From DASPXY01 sp038227745 (GTDB lineage Bacteria; Planctomycetota; Planctomycetia; Gemmatales; Gemmataceae): a DNA stretch of 26,768 nt. The notes under the pieces are model-generated. The model was not told the DNA's origin, ran no database searches, and was given only the letters and a program-made list of their open reading frames with translations. The position numbers and the translations under genes were made by a program. How positions within the stretch are numbered: position 1 is the stretch's first letter; the number at the start of each line of letters is the position of its first letter. The stretch spans positions 1-26,768 of the forward strand of contig JBBRPS010000030.1 of the NCBI GenBank assembly GCA_038227745.1, read 5' to 3'. This document shows, piece by piece, positions 7,345 to 13,896 of the stretch.

Positions 7345-8234
7345 AGCCGCACCGGGGCGCGGCCCGGCTCGGCGGCAGCGCCTGGAACTGGGGCTGGCCG
7401 GGCGCCCGGCCGCCTGCGGTAGTACAGCGCCTTGAACAGCGCCAGCACGAACGGCGGGGGCGCCAGGAGCAGCAGTCGTTCCCCCCACATCCGCGCCGCG
7501 TCCCCCCAGCCCATCTCCCCGCCCCAGTACAGCCGCTTCACCTCCAGGGTGCCGCGCAGCACGCTGCGCAGGGCGACCGTCTTGATCTGCTCGCCGTGGA
7601 CCCGGTAGCGCAGCAGGGCCTCCGGGTGGTTCGCGAACCGCGCGCCGTGCCGCGCCAGCCGGCACCACAGCTCGTAATCCTCCGCGGGGTAGCGGGCGTA
7701 GCGGTAGCCGCCCGCCGCCAGCACCGCCTCCCGCGCGAACGTCGTCGCCGGGTGGCACAGCGGGTTGTAGCGCCGCAGCGCCGCCACGATGCCCGCGTGG
7801 TCCAGCGGGTAGGAGCGGTATCCGACGTCGTTCCCCTCCCCGTCCATGACCCGCACCTGGCTCCCGAGGACATCGACGTCCGGGTGCGCCTCCAGGTAGT
7901 CCACCTGTTTTTCCAGGCGGCGCGGTTCGGCCGCGTCGTCCGCGTCCAGCCGCGCGACGTACCGGCCGCGGGCCGCGTGCAGGCCGCGGTTGAGCTGCGC
8001 CACGAAGGACGTCGGCTCACCACTGACGAGGTGCGTGACGCGCTCGTCGCGCACCTCGCGCAGCAGCGCCGCCGCGCTGCGGCCCGAGGGCCTCTCCACG
8101 ACGATCAACTCGAGGTCGTCGAGGGTTTGCCCCAGAGCGCTGCGGACGGCCTGAGGGAAGAACACGGGGTGCGGATCCCGCACCGCCATGACAACGGAGA
8201 CCAGCGGCCGCCCCCGCGGTGCGTTACCCTGCAC
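7341..8234 (-). CDS. Family 2 glycosyltransferase
   Basis: A 297-aa protein with the GT2 (GT-A fold) pattern: PLVSVVMAVRDPHP at 10-23 (nucleotide-binding strand), the metal/nucleotide motif ARLDADDAAEP with DADD at 97-100, and AEDYELWCRLARHG near residue 190, which carries the ED(Y/W) acceptor-site motif. A hydrophobic helix, LLLLAPPPFVLALFKALYY, near the C-terminus may associate with the membrane. It probably adds one sugar to a lipid-linked repeat unit. The start is a GTG at 8234 lying inside the end of the methyltransferase gene (11-bp overlap), and its stop overlaps the sulfotransferase GTG, so all three genes are tightly coupled. Donor and acceptor cannot be told from sequence. Confidence 0.9.
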   Translation of the reverse strand: MQGNAPRGRPLVSVVMAVRDPHPVFFPQAVRSALGQTLDDLELIVVERPSGRSAAALLREVRDERVTHLVSGEPTSFVAQLNRGLHAARGRYVARLDADDAAEPRRLEKQVDYLEAHPDVDVLGSQVRVMDGEGNDVGYRSYPLDHAGIVAALRRYNPLCHPATTFAREAVLAAGGYRYARYPAEDYELWCRLARHGARFANHPEALLRYRVHGEQIKTVALRSVLRGTLEVKRLYWGGEMGWGDAARMWGERLLLLAPPPFVLALFKALYYRRRPGARPAPVPGAAAEPGRAPVRL

Positions 8235-8862
8235 GGTGGTACCCCCGCTTCACGAACTCCGTGCCGCCCGCGAACGCCGAGACCTTGCCCCGGCTACTCG
8301 CCCGCGGCGCCGCTGCCGAGCCGCCTCGGCGGAAGACGAACAGGTGGTTGAGGCCGAGCTGGAAGGTCCGGTAGTGCTCCAGCTCGAACCCGGCCTCCCG
8401 GAACAGCCGCGGCGTCTCGTCCGGGGTGAAGCCGTGGTGCTCCTCCAGCGACATGCCGTCCACCAGCCGCAGGGCCGTCAGCACGGACAGGATGTGGTCC
8501 ACCTGCGGCGAGGGGACCGTCACGATCACCCGCCCGCCGCGGCGCAGCAGCCGGTGGCACTCCGTCGCCAGCCCCTCCTTCTCGCGGATGTGCTCCAGCG
8601 TCGCCAGCATCACCACCGCGTCGAACGACCCGTCCGTGAACGGGGCCGGCACGCCGAACCGCTCGGGGACCACGCGGAAGCGGTCCGCCGTGTGCGGCGC
8701 CGCCAGCGGATCCAGCCCCACGCTGGCGCGGATCCGGCCGCCGAGGGTGCGCAGGAATTGCCCCTGGTGGGCGCCGATGTCCAGCACGCGGCTGCCGGAT
8801 GGGATCCACGGCCGCGCCAGCCGGAACCGCCAAGTCTGTAGCGCACTGTCGAGCCAACGCAT
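8224..8862 (-). CDS. Class I SAM-dependent methyltransferase
   Basis: A 212-aa protein starting MRWLDSALQTWRFRLARPWI. Motif I, RVLDIGAHQGQFL (25-37), binds SAM; SFDAVVMLATLEHI (motif II/III region) and LLRRGGRVIVTVPSP (motif IV) complete the Methyltransf_11/UbiE-like fold. It probably methylates a sugar or lipid carrier in the glycan pathway. I prefer ATG 8862 because GGAGGGG lies about 8 nt upstream. An alternative GTG at 8892 would give ten more residues and a GTGA overlap with the out-of-frame C-terminal part of the upstream glycosyltransferase. Both fit the tight operon. Confidence 0.88.
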   Translation of the reverse strand: MRWLDSALQTWRFRLARPWIPSGSRVLDIGAHQGQFLRTLGGRIRASVGLDPLAAPHTADRFRVVPERFGVPAPFTDGSFDAVVMLATLEHIREKEGLATECHRLLRRGGRVIVTVPSPQVDHILSVLTALRLVDGMSLEEHHGFTPDETPRLFREAGFELEHYRTFQLGLNHLFVFRRGGSAAAPRASSRGKVSAFAGGTEFVKRGYHRAG

Positions 8863-8888
8863 GATCGCCCCTCCTGTGCTGATGACCC

Positions 8889-9066
8889 TCACCGCCGCGT
8901 GGCCGGCCCCGGGGGGGCCGCTCCGGCCGCGCCGCCCGCCATCCGCAGCATCCCCAGGAAGAAGGCGCCGCCCATCGCCTGCACGCCGAGCACCACGAGC
9001 GTCGCGCCCCAGGCCAGCCAGCGCGCCGTCAGCGCCGAGCCGCCCGCGGCCTCAGTGACCTCCCCC
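8889..9066 (-). pseudogene. Out-of-frame C-terminal segment of the GT2 gene
   Basis: Shifting by -1 in the five-G run (plus-strand CCCCC at 9062-9066) carries the GT2 frame from ...LNALVCLRWG into EVTEAAGGSALTARWLAWGA followed by TLVVLGVQAMGGAFFLGMLR, a typical last transmembrane helix of this family. This frame ends at a TGA (8891-8889) just before or overlapping the methyltransferase start, as expected for the operon. The simplest explanation is one G missing from a homopolymer run, by mutation or sequencing error. Confidence 0.75.
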
Positions 9067-10141
9067 AGCGCAGGCACACCAGGGCGTTGAGACACACGCC
9101 CGCCCCCAGCAGCCCCGCCCCGGCGCCGAGGGCCCGCTCCAGGGTGAGGCCGCCCAGTCGCGGCAGTCCGCCCCCAGCCAGCACGCCACTCGACCGCCCG
9201 AACGTGTGCGCGAACGCCCAGAGCCAGGCGAGTTGGTGGCCCAGCGCCAGGCACACGCCACCGAGCAGCAGCGCGTGTAACTCGGGCAGGGCGGTGGCAG
9301 CGGAGGCGGCCAGCGTCCCCCACGCCAGCAGCGCCACGCCCGCCAACGCCAGCACCAGCGCCGGCAGTAGGTACAGCCAGTACGGACACATCAGCAGCAG
9401 GAAGCGCAGGTGCCGCCAGCCATCGCGGAAGCTGCGCAGGTGCGGCGGGCGGTCGCGACCGTCTGGGTAGAGGATAATCGGGACCTCGGTAATCTTCTGA
9501 CGGTTCAGCGACGCCTTGACGACCATTTCGCTGGCGAACTCCATCCCCGTGCTGACCAGGCCGAGCCGCTCGTACGCCTCCTTGCGGAAGCCGCGCAGGC
9601 CGCAGTGGGCGTCGCCGACGGGCGTGCGGAAGAAGAGGTTGAGGATGCCCGTGAGGACCGGGTTGCCGACGTAGCGGTGCAGCCACGGCATGGCGCCCGG
9701 CCGGATGCCGCCCTTGAAGCGGTTGCCCATGACCAACTCGTCGCCCGCGCGCAGGCGCGCGATGAACGGCTCGAGGTTGCCGAAGTCGTAGGAGTCGTCG
9801 GCATCGCCCATGATGACGTAGGTGCCGCGGGCAGCGGCGATGCCGCCGCGCACGGCGCTGCCGTAGCCGCGCGCGGCGACGGCGACGACGCGGGCGCCGT
9901 GGGCGCGGGCGAGTTCCGTCGAGCCGTCGGTGCTGCCGTTGTCGGCGACGATGACCTCGCCGCGCACGCCGAGGCGGGTCAGGGCGGCGCGGGCCTTGGC
10001 GACGCAGACCGCGACGGTGCGCGCCTCGTTGAGGCAGGGCATGACGACCGAGACCTCGATCTCGGTCTCGGCCTGCGGGGGGGCCGCGTCCGGGGTCGCG
10101 CGGCTGGGGAGGGTGTGCGGGAGCAAGGCTGTTGACATCAT
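9029..10141 (-). CDS. Family 2 glycosyltransferase with C-terminal membrane helices (apparent frameshift near its end)
   Basis: A 370-aa reading frame. The GT2 domain is clear: VSVVMPCLNEA (30-40), VIVADNGSTDGST (73-ish), VIMGDADDSYDF with DADD at 113-116, and GDAHCGLRGFRKEAY, as in polyprenyl-phosphate sugar transferases (DPM1-like). Hydrophobic helices follow from about residue 245. The frame ends at 9029 with an Arg-rich, non-hydrophobic tail, while the neighbouring minus frame from about 9066 to 8889 encodes a further good membrane helix; see the next entry. The start, MMSTALL at 10141 (or 10138), has only a weak ribosome binding site. It lies 57 bp after the LRR lipoprotein stop and heads the glycosyltransferase-methyltransferase-GT-sulfotransferase-flippase run. 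Confidence 0.87.
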   Translation of the reverse strand: MMSTALLPHTLPSRATPDAAPPQAETEIEVSVVMPCLNEARTVAVCVAKARAALTRLGVRGEVIVADNGSTDGSTELARAHGARVVAVAARGYGSAVRGGIAAARGTYVIMGDADDSYDFGNLEPFIARLRAGDELVMGNRFKGGIRPGAMPWLHRYVGNPVLTGILNLFFRTPVGDAHCGLRGFRKEAYERLGLVSTGMEFASEMVVKASLNRQKITEVPIILYPDGRDRPPHLRSFRDGWRHLRFLLLMCPYWLYLLPALVLALAGVALLAWGTLAASAATALPELHALLLGGVCLALGHQLAWLWAFAHTFGRSSGVLAGGGLPRLGGLTLERALGAGAGLLGAGVCLNALVCLRWGRSLRPRAARR

Positions 10142-10198
10142 GAGGGTGAGTCGCTGGGGTCAGAGGGTGTAATCGACGCCACGGGGTCGGCCGCCGCG

Positions 10199-10714
10199 CT
10201 ACTGGAGGTAGACGGTTAGGCCGGGGACGGCTTTCTTGAGCTGCTCGACGCGCTCGGCGGTGACCTTGCCCTTCTTCGAGAGCCAGAGCCAGCGCAGGCT
10301 CGGCATCCGCTCCAGGTGCGTGAGGGCCTGATCGGTGATCGGCGTGTCCCCTAGCCCCAGGCCCTGCAGCCGCGGCAGCCCCTTGATCTTGGCCAGGCAG
10401 TCGTCGGTCAGCGGCGCCCCGTACAGGCTCAGCTGCCGCAGCTCCGTGAGTTGGCGGACGTCGTCAAGGGTCTGGAGCGGGACCCGTTTGCCCTCGAGCT
10501 TGAGGTCGATGACGCGGCCGTTGCTGTCGAGCTTGTAGACGGCGCTGTAGGGCTTGAGGGCCTCGATGGCGGCCTGGTCCTCGGTGCTCAACTGCGGCCC
10601 GCGGCCGCACCCGAGCACGACAGGGGCCAGGGTCAGCAGGGCCGCCCACCACGGGCGACAGAGGCGGCGTGCGGGCGGTTCGACAGGAGCGGGGCGCCTC
10701 GGTGTGATCGACAT
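10199..10714 (-). CDS. Leucine-rich-repeat lipoprotein, copy 1
   Basis: A 171-aa protein with N-terminal hydrophobic signal and lipobox VLGC (Cys36), so it is predicted to be a lipoprotein. After GPQLSTEDQAAIEALK come LRR-like repeats: LTELRQLSLYGAPLTDDCL, LPRLQGLGLGDTPITDQAL and MPSLRWLWLSKKGKVTAERV, ending VEQLKKAVPGLTVYLQ. The N-terminal SNGRVIDLKLEGKRV is a divergent repeat. It is closely similar to the protein at 18974-19495, and a decayed relative lies at 11913-12005. It stands directly upstream of the glycan operon (57 bp before the GT2 gene) and could share its promoter. By analogy it is a small periplasmic or outer-membrane binding protein; its target is unknown. The start is an ATG with a weak ribosome binding site. 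Confidence 0.85.
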   Translation of the reverse strand: MSITPRRPAPVEPPARRLCRPWWAALLTLAPVVLGCGRGPQLSTEDQAAIEALKPYSAVYKLDSNGRVIDLKLEGKRVPLQTLDDVRQLTELRQLSLYGAPLTDDCLAKIKGLPRLQGLGLGDTPITDQALTHLERMPSLRWLWLSKKGKVTAERVEQLKKAVPGLTVYLQ

Positions 10715-10855
10715 GAGCTTCTCGGCCTCCGGGTGAAGCGTCCAGGAAGAGGGAACCGGACGGACGGTCCGCCGCGGGCGTCCGCATTCAAAGAACCGGA
10801 CTCTCTGCGAGGGCTTAACGCCCCTGGCGAGCCGCCGCCTTGCAGAGGATTCGCG

Positions 10856-11782
10856 TCATTCGGGGAGCGAGACCGTCTCGCCGCCCCGGATCGTGGCCAG
10901 TCCGCGGTACGTGGCCAGGTCAATGCCGTCGCTGACGAAGCGCACGGAGCCGTCCGCCAGGGCGAAGTGCAGTCCGCCGGGGTGGCGACTCGCGAACGCA
11001 TAGGTGTTGCTCCAGTCCCACGGGTCAAACGGGGCGCCGCCCTCGCTGCGGGCGTTCGGGGCGATGGCGCAGGTGCCGACCGCGTCGTTGCTGTAGGCCC
11101 AGGCGCACCACTTGGTCTTCTCCGGCAGCGCCTCGCCGATCATGAAGGTGTTGCTCTGGCCGTCGGTGATCGCCGTCAGCCGCTTCTTCTGCCGCCAGTC
11201 CCAGCGGTAGAACAGTCCGTCGCCGCTGGCCGTGCCATCGACGCTGCCGTTCGTCCCCCGGTTGCGCCAGCGCGACTCGCCCCAGCCCCAGTTGGCGCCG
11301 CTGATACCCTTGTAGTTCGTCTGGCCGGCGACGATGAACGGCGGGTTCCACATGCCCAGGTCGGCGGCGTCGTCGCGCGGCCCGATACTGCTGAAGCTGT
11401 CGCTGGGGCAGAGGAATACGGGGATCTGGGTCGCGACCGCGAGGCGGCTCTCGTAGAGAGTGTTCTTGGAGATGTTCGCCTCGCGGTAGAGGTTCCCCTG
11501 TTCGAGGTACGGCAGCAGCCGCGCCAGCCAGCTCCATGCCTTCGTGTCGGAGCCGTAGGTGCCGTCGAAGTAGTCGTGGGGGAGGTAGCGCTGGGCGTCG
11601 TGGTAGTGGTGGACGGCGAGGGCGACCTGGCGGAGGTTGCTGGCGCACTGGGTGCGCGCCGCCGCCTCGCGCACCTTCTGCACGGCAGGGAGGAGCAGGC
11701 CAACCAGCACGCCAATGATCCCGATCACCACGAGCAACTCGACAAGGGTGAAGCCGTCTCGCTGGGAGGACTGGGGTTTCAT
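10856..11782 (-). CDS. DUF1559 domain protein with prepilin-type N-terminus, second copy
   Basis: A 308-aa protein starting MKPQSSQRDGFTLVELLVVI. It carries a type IV prepilin leader (cleavage expected before Phe11, Glu at mature position 5) and one hydrophobic helix to about residue 32, followed by VQKVREAAARTQCASNLRQ. The C-terminal H-x9-D-G signature is at His267 to Asp277-Gly278 (HPGGLHFALADG). Trp/Asn-rich stretches in the middle (WGWGESRWRNRG) are typical of this variable surface-exposed region. It is only distantly similar to the protein at 2773-3717. The ATG at 11782 is preceded by GGAGATCAGGTC; the frame stays open 13 codons further upstream without a better start. The gene is 141 bp upstream of the LRR lipoprotein on the same strand. 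Confidence 0.93.
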   Translation of the reverse strand: MKPQSSQRDGFTLVELLVVIGIIGVLVGLLLPAVQKVREAAARTQCASNLRQVALAVHHYHDAQRYLPHDYFDGTYGSDTKAWSWLARLLPYLEQGNLYREANISKNTLYESRLAVATQIPVFLCPSDSFSSIGPRDDAADLGMWNPPFIVAGQTNYKGISGANWGWGESRWRNRGTNGSVDGTASGDGLFYRWDWRQKKRLTAITDGQSNTFMIGEALPEKTKWCAWAYSNDAVGTCAIAPNARSEGGAPFDPWDWSNTYAFASRHPGGLHFALADGSVRFVSDGIDLATYRGLATIRGGETVSLPE

Positions 11783-11912
11783 GACCTGATCTCCGATTCC
11801 TTCAAACGGCCCGGGACACAACGCCTCCGTCGCCAGGCCACCCTTGCAAATAACAACCGGCGTGAGGCTGACTCCGTAGCGTGCCCCGCTGTGCGCATCC
11901 GGGACCCCTGAT

Positions 11913-12005
11913 TCACCGGTAGACGTTCAACCCCGGGAGCGCCTTCTGGAAGCGCTCCAGGCCGGTGGCGGTGACCTGCTTGGCAACCTCTGGGCCGCCC
12001 TTGCC
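11913..12005 (-). pseudogene. Remnant of a third LRR lipoprotein gene
   Basis: A minus frame ends at a TGA (11915-11913) with AKQVTATGLERFQKALPGLN followed by VYR. This matches the last repeat of the two LRR lipoproteins here (VEQLKKA(V/L)PGLTVYLQ) and the usual planctomycete LRR ending. Upstream the similarity fades after about 30 codons and no start or earlier repeats are found. It is probably a decayed or truncated copy. Confidence 0.5.
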
Positions 12006-12066
12006 TTGAGGCCCTGCCGGCCGGAGCCCGCATGCCGACGCCGGCGCCTCCCCGGCCAGTTGCCCG

Positions 12067-13257
12067 CTAGCATTCTCTCGCGCCCCCGCGTGCGGGCGGG
12101 CCGGGGCCGCGTGAGGCGGGCGAGCGGGCGAGAGAGCCCTCGTCCCTGACCTGTCTGTCCTTGCCTCGATGACGTCGCCAACCCCAGGTGGCTAGCAGAA
12201 GGACAACGGGAACCCCGAGGGCCACCATACTCCAAACCAGCCAGGCGGTGATCGCCGTGATTGCCGGAGGGGGCGGGAGCGCCGAGGTGCCGGTCAGGCA
12301 GTAGCCGTCCTCGACTTTTTCCCACTTCCCCGCCTTCAGGCCCCGCACGGCCACCACGTCCATGACCGACCAGGCCGGGACCTTCGGCATCTGCATGTCG
12401 ACGAACACCGGCTGGTGGTCGCCGAGGCCGGGGGCGACGGTGAAAGCGAGGCCGGTCGCTTGATGCAACTTCTCGAACACGGCGGTCAGCGAGATATCCT
12501 TGCCGACCACGGAAACCATGCCGTGCAGTTGCAGATCACGGCGGAGGTAGAAAGGGTCGTCCGCGGGTTCGGCGGTCGACCGCTGGGGGGGGTTGAGGAG
12601 CGTGGCGGACAGTTCCGTCTTCCCGTTGACCAGGTGCTCGTAGGAACGCCACCACTTCTCACCGCGCACCCACGTCTGGCGGATCAGGAGGTCGTGAAGG
12701 CCGGGCCGTTTCAGGGAAAGTTCCACGACGACTTTCCCGCCCCGCTCCCGCGTTTCCACGGCCACGACCGAGGCATCCGTCTCGCTCCGGAAGTTCAACG
12801 GCCCGCCGAGGGGGAACTGCGCCAGGGGAGGGACCCCCGTCACCAGGGCGGGGAGAGACGCCCCCTGCACAGACAGCAGGGGCATTGGGCCGGCGCTCCC
12901 GCCGGCCTCGCGGAGGAGTTTGCGGGGCCAGCCGGTTTGCTTATCGACGGACAGGTACCAAATGCTGTGCGGCTGCGTCGTCGGTCCCACTTCAGGGACG
13001 AAGGCGACCCTCCAGCAGTCCGCGCCCTGGACCTGCTCGGCCCCGATGACCAGGGCGCGCCAGATCTCCGCCTTGGGCTTGCCGCCCTGCTGGGGTGCCA
13101 GGGTGCTCTCGGCAGGGACTCGCACGGCGATCTTCCACAGATCACCCTGCTCCCATTTCGCGGCCGCGGGCGGGGAACCGCCGTGGCAGAACCGGCCCCC
13201 TGTCGCGAGGGTCAGAAGGGGGGTTGCGAGGAAAAGTAAAAAGGCTTGCCGGTTCAC
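12067..13257 (-). CDS. Exported membrane-anchored protein with STN-like domain
   Basis: A 396-aa protein starting at GTG 13257 (VNRQAFLLFLATPLLTLATG) with AGGACGG upstream. Residues 5-20 form a signal peptide. A beta-rich middle region of unknown family follows (40-220). Residues about 245-325, containing ISLTAVFEKLHQATGLAFTV and a later VFVDMQMPKVPAWSVMDVVA, look like an STN/secretin short N-terminal domain (ligand- or partner-binding fold of secretins and TonB receptors). A C-terminal transmembrane helix (337-357) is followed by an Arg-rich cytoplasmic tail, so the domain should face the periplasm. The frame upstream of the GTG crosses a terminator-like hairpin and is not coding. Function unknown. 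Confidence 0.72.
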   Translation of the reverse strand: MNRQAFLLFLATPLLTLATGGRFCHGGSPPAAAKWEQGDLWKIAVRVPAESTLAPQQGGKPKAEIWRALVIGAEQVQGADCWRVAFVPEVGPTTQPHSIWYLSVDKQTGWPRKLLREAGGSAGPMPLLSVQGASLPALVTGVPPLAQFPLGGPLNFRSETDASVVAVETRERGGKVVVELSLKRPGLHDLLIRQTWVRGEKWWRSYEHLVNGKTELSATLLNPPQRSTAEPADDPFYLRRDLQLHGMVSVVGKDISLTAVFEKLHQATGLAFTVAPGLGDHQPVFVDMQMPKVPAWSVMDVVAVRGLKAGKWEKVEDGYCLTGTSALPPPPAITAITAWLVWSMVALGVPVVLLLATWGWRRHRGKDRQVRDEGSLARSPASRGPGPPARGGAREC

Positions 13258-13376
13258 TTCTGCCGTCCTATTGTGCTTCGGGGTCTGTGGACTGTAAGCG
13301 GAATCGGTACGGTCAACCCGTGGCCGGCCCTCGGTCCCGTGACGCAGGCGGGCGGACAACGGGCAGAGGGCCGGAG

Positions 13377-13403
13377 GCGGGGGAGGGAGTGTCCCTCCCC
13401 CGC
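13377..13403 (-). terminator. 12-bp perfect hairpin after the PepSY-like gene
   Basis: Arms GCGGGGGAGGGA (13377-13388) and its exact complement (13392-13403) flank a 3-nt loop. It lies 8 bp beyond the stop of the 13412-13789 gene and before the STN-like gene, a natural place for a terminator of the upstream operon. No T-run follows on the minus strand, so termination is inferred from position and stability only. Confidence 0.6.
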
Positions 13404-13411
13404 TCCTGGGA

Positions 13412-13789
13412 TCAGGACCCGACCAGCAGTTGCTTGACCTTGCCAGTCGTCGCCTCAAGGACAACTTTCGCGTGGTAGTCCGCCCCGCGGGTGCCGGGCG
13501 GGAAGTTGGTCTTGAAGACAACGGTGTACTCGGTCCGGTCGGGATTCAAGGTGACGTCAATGGGCGTACCTTCGGGTACTTCCTTGCCCCATGCCATCCG
13601 GGCTGCCGCGATGGCCTGCTCCTTGGTCAGGATCTCTTTTTCCCGCTCGGCCAATTCCTTGCTCTCCTTTCCCGGAGGCTTGTCCGTGCCGTTCGGAGGC
13701 CTGTCCCGGGGGCTGAGCAGCCAGACCCCGGCCGCCACCACCGCAACGGCGCCCAGACAGACCAAGGCGACTACAACGGGTTTTTTCAT
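13412..13789 (-). CDS. Small membrane-anchored PepSY-like protein
   Basis: A 125-aa protein. Residues 4-26 are a single N-terminal membrane helix (VVVALVCLGAVAVVAAGVWL). A charged linker rich in Lys/Glu (38-55) follows, then ILTKEQAIAAARMAWGKEVP and, later, EYTVVFKTN, GADYHAKVVLEATTGKVKQL. This is the helix-plus-beta pattern of a PepSY/YpeB-type domain, an extracytoplasmic module often linked to protease inhibition; I am only moderately sure of the match. Its ATG overlaps the TGA that would end the upstream Calx-beta gene if that gene's internal TAG were read as sense, so the two genes were probably translationally coupled. A terminator-like hairpin follows its stop. Confidence 0.75.
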   Translation of the reverse strand: MKKPVVVALVCLGAVAVVAAGVWLLSPRDRPPNGTDKPPGKESKELAEREKEILTKEQAIAAARMAWGKEVPEGTPIDVTLNPDRTEYTVVFKTNFPPGTRGADYHAKVVLEATTGKVKQLLVGS

Positions 13790-13896
13790 GCTGGTGTACT
13801 CCGTCTCGCCACGCCCGCGGAGTAGTAGAGCTGGGCGGCCGAGCCGACCGGGTGCCCCATCGGGATCGTCGTACCCGCCGCGGGAGACGCGGTCTA
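13786..13896 (-). pseudogene. Continuation of the Calx-beta/HxH gene beyond an internal TAG
   Basis: Beyond the TAG the same frame is open for 35 codons (TASPAAGTTIPMGHPVGSAA, then QLYYSAGVARRSTPA) and ends in a TGA at 13788-13786 that overlaps the next gene's ATG as ATGA. The amino acids read like a genuine domain end (VVYD-[Y]-...IPMGHP..SAAQLY). A single change at a TAC/TAT Tyr codon would explain the stop. Confidence 0.7.
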
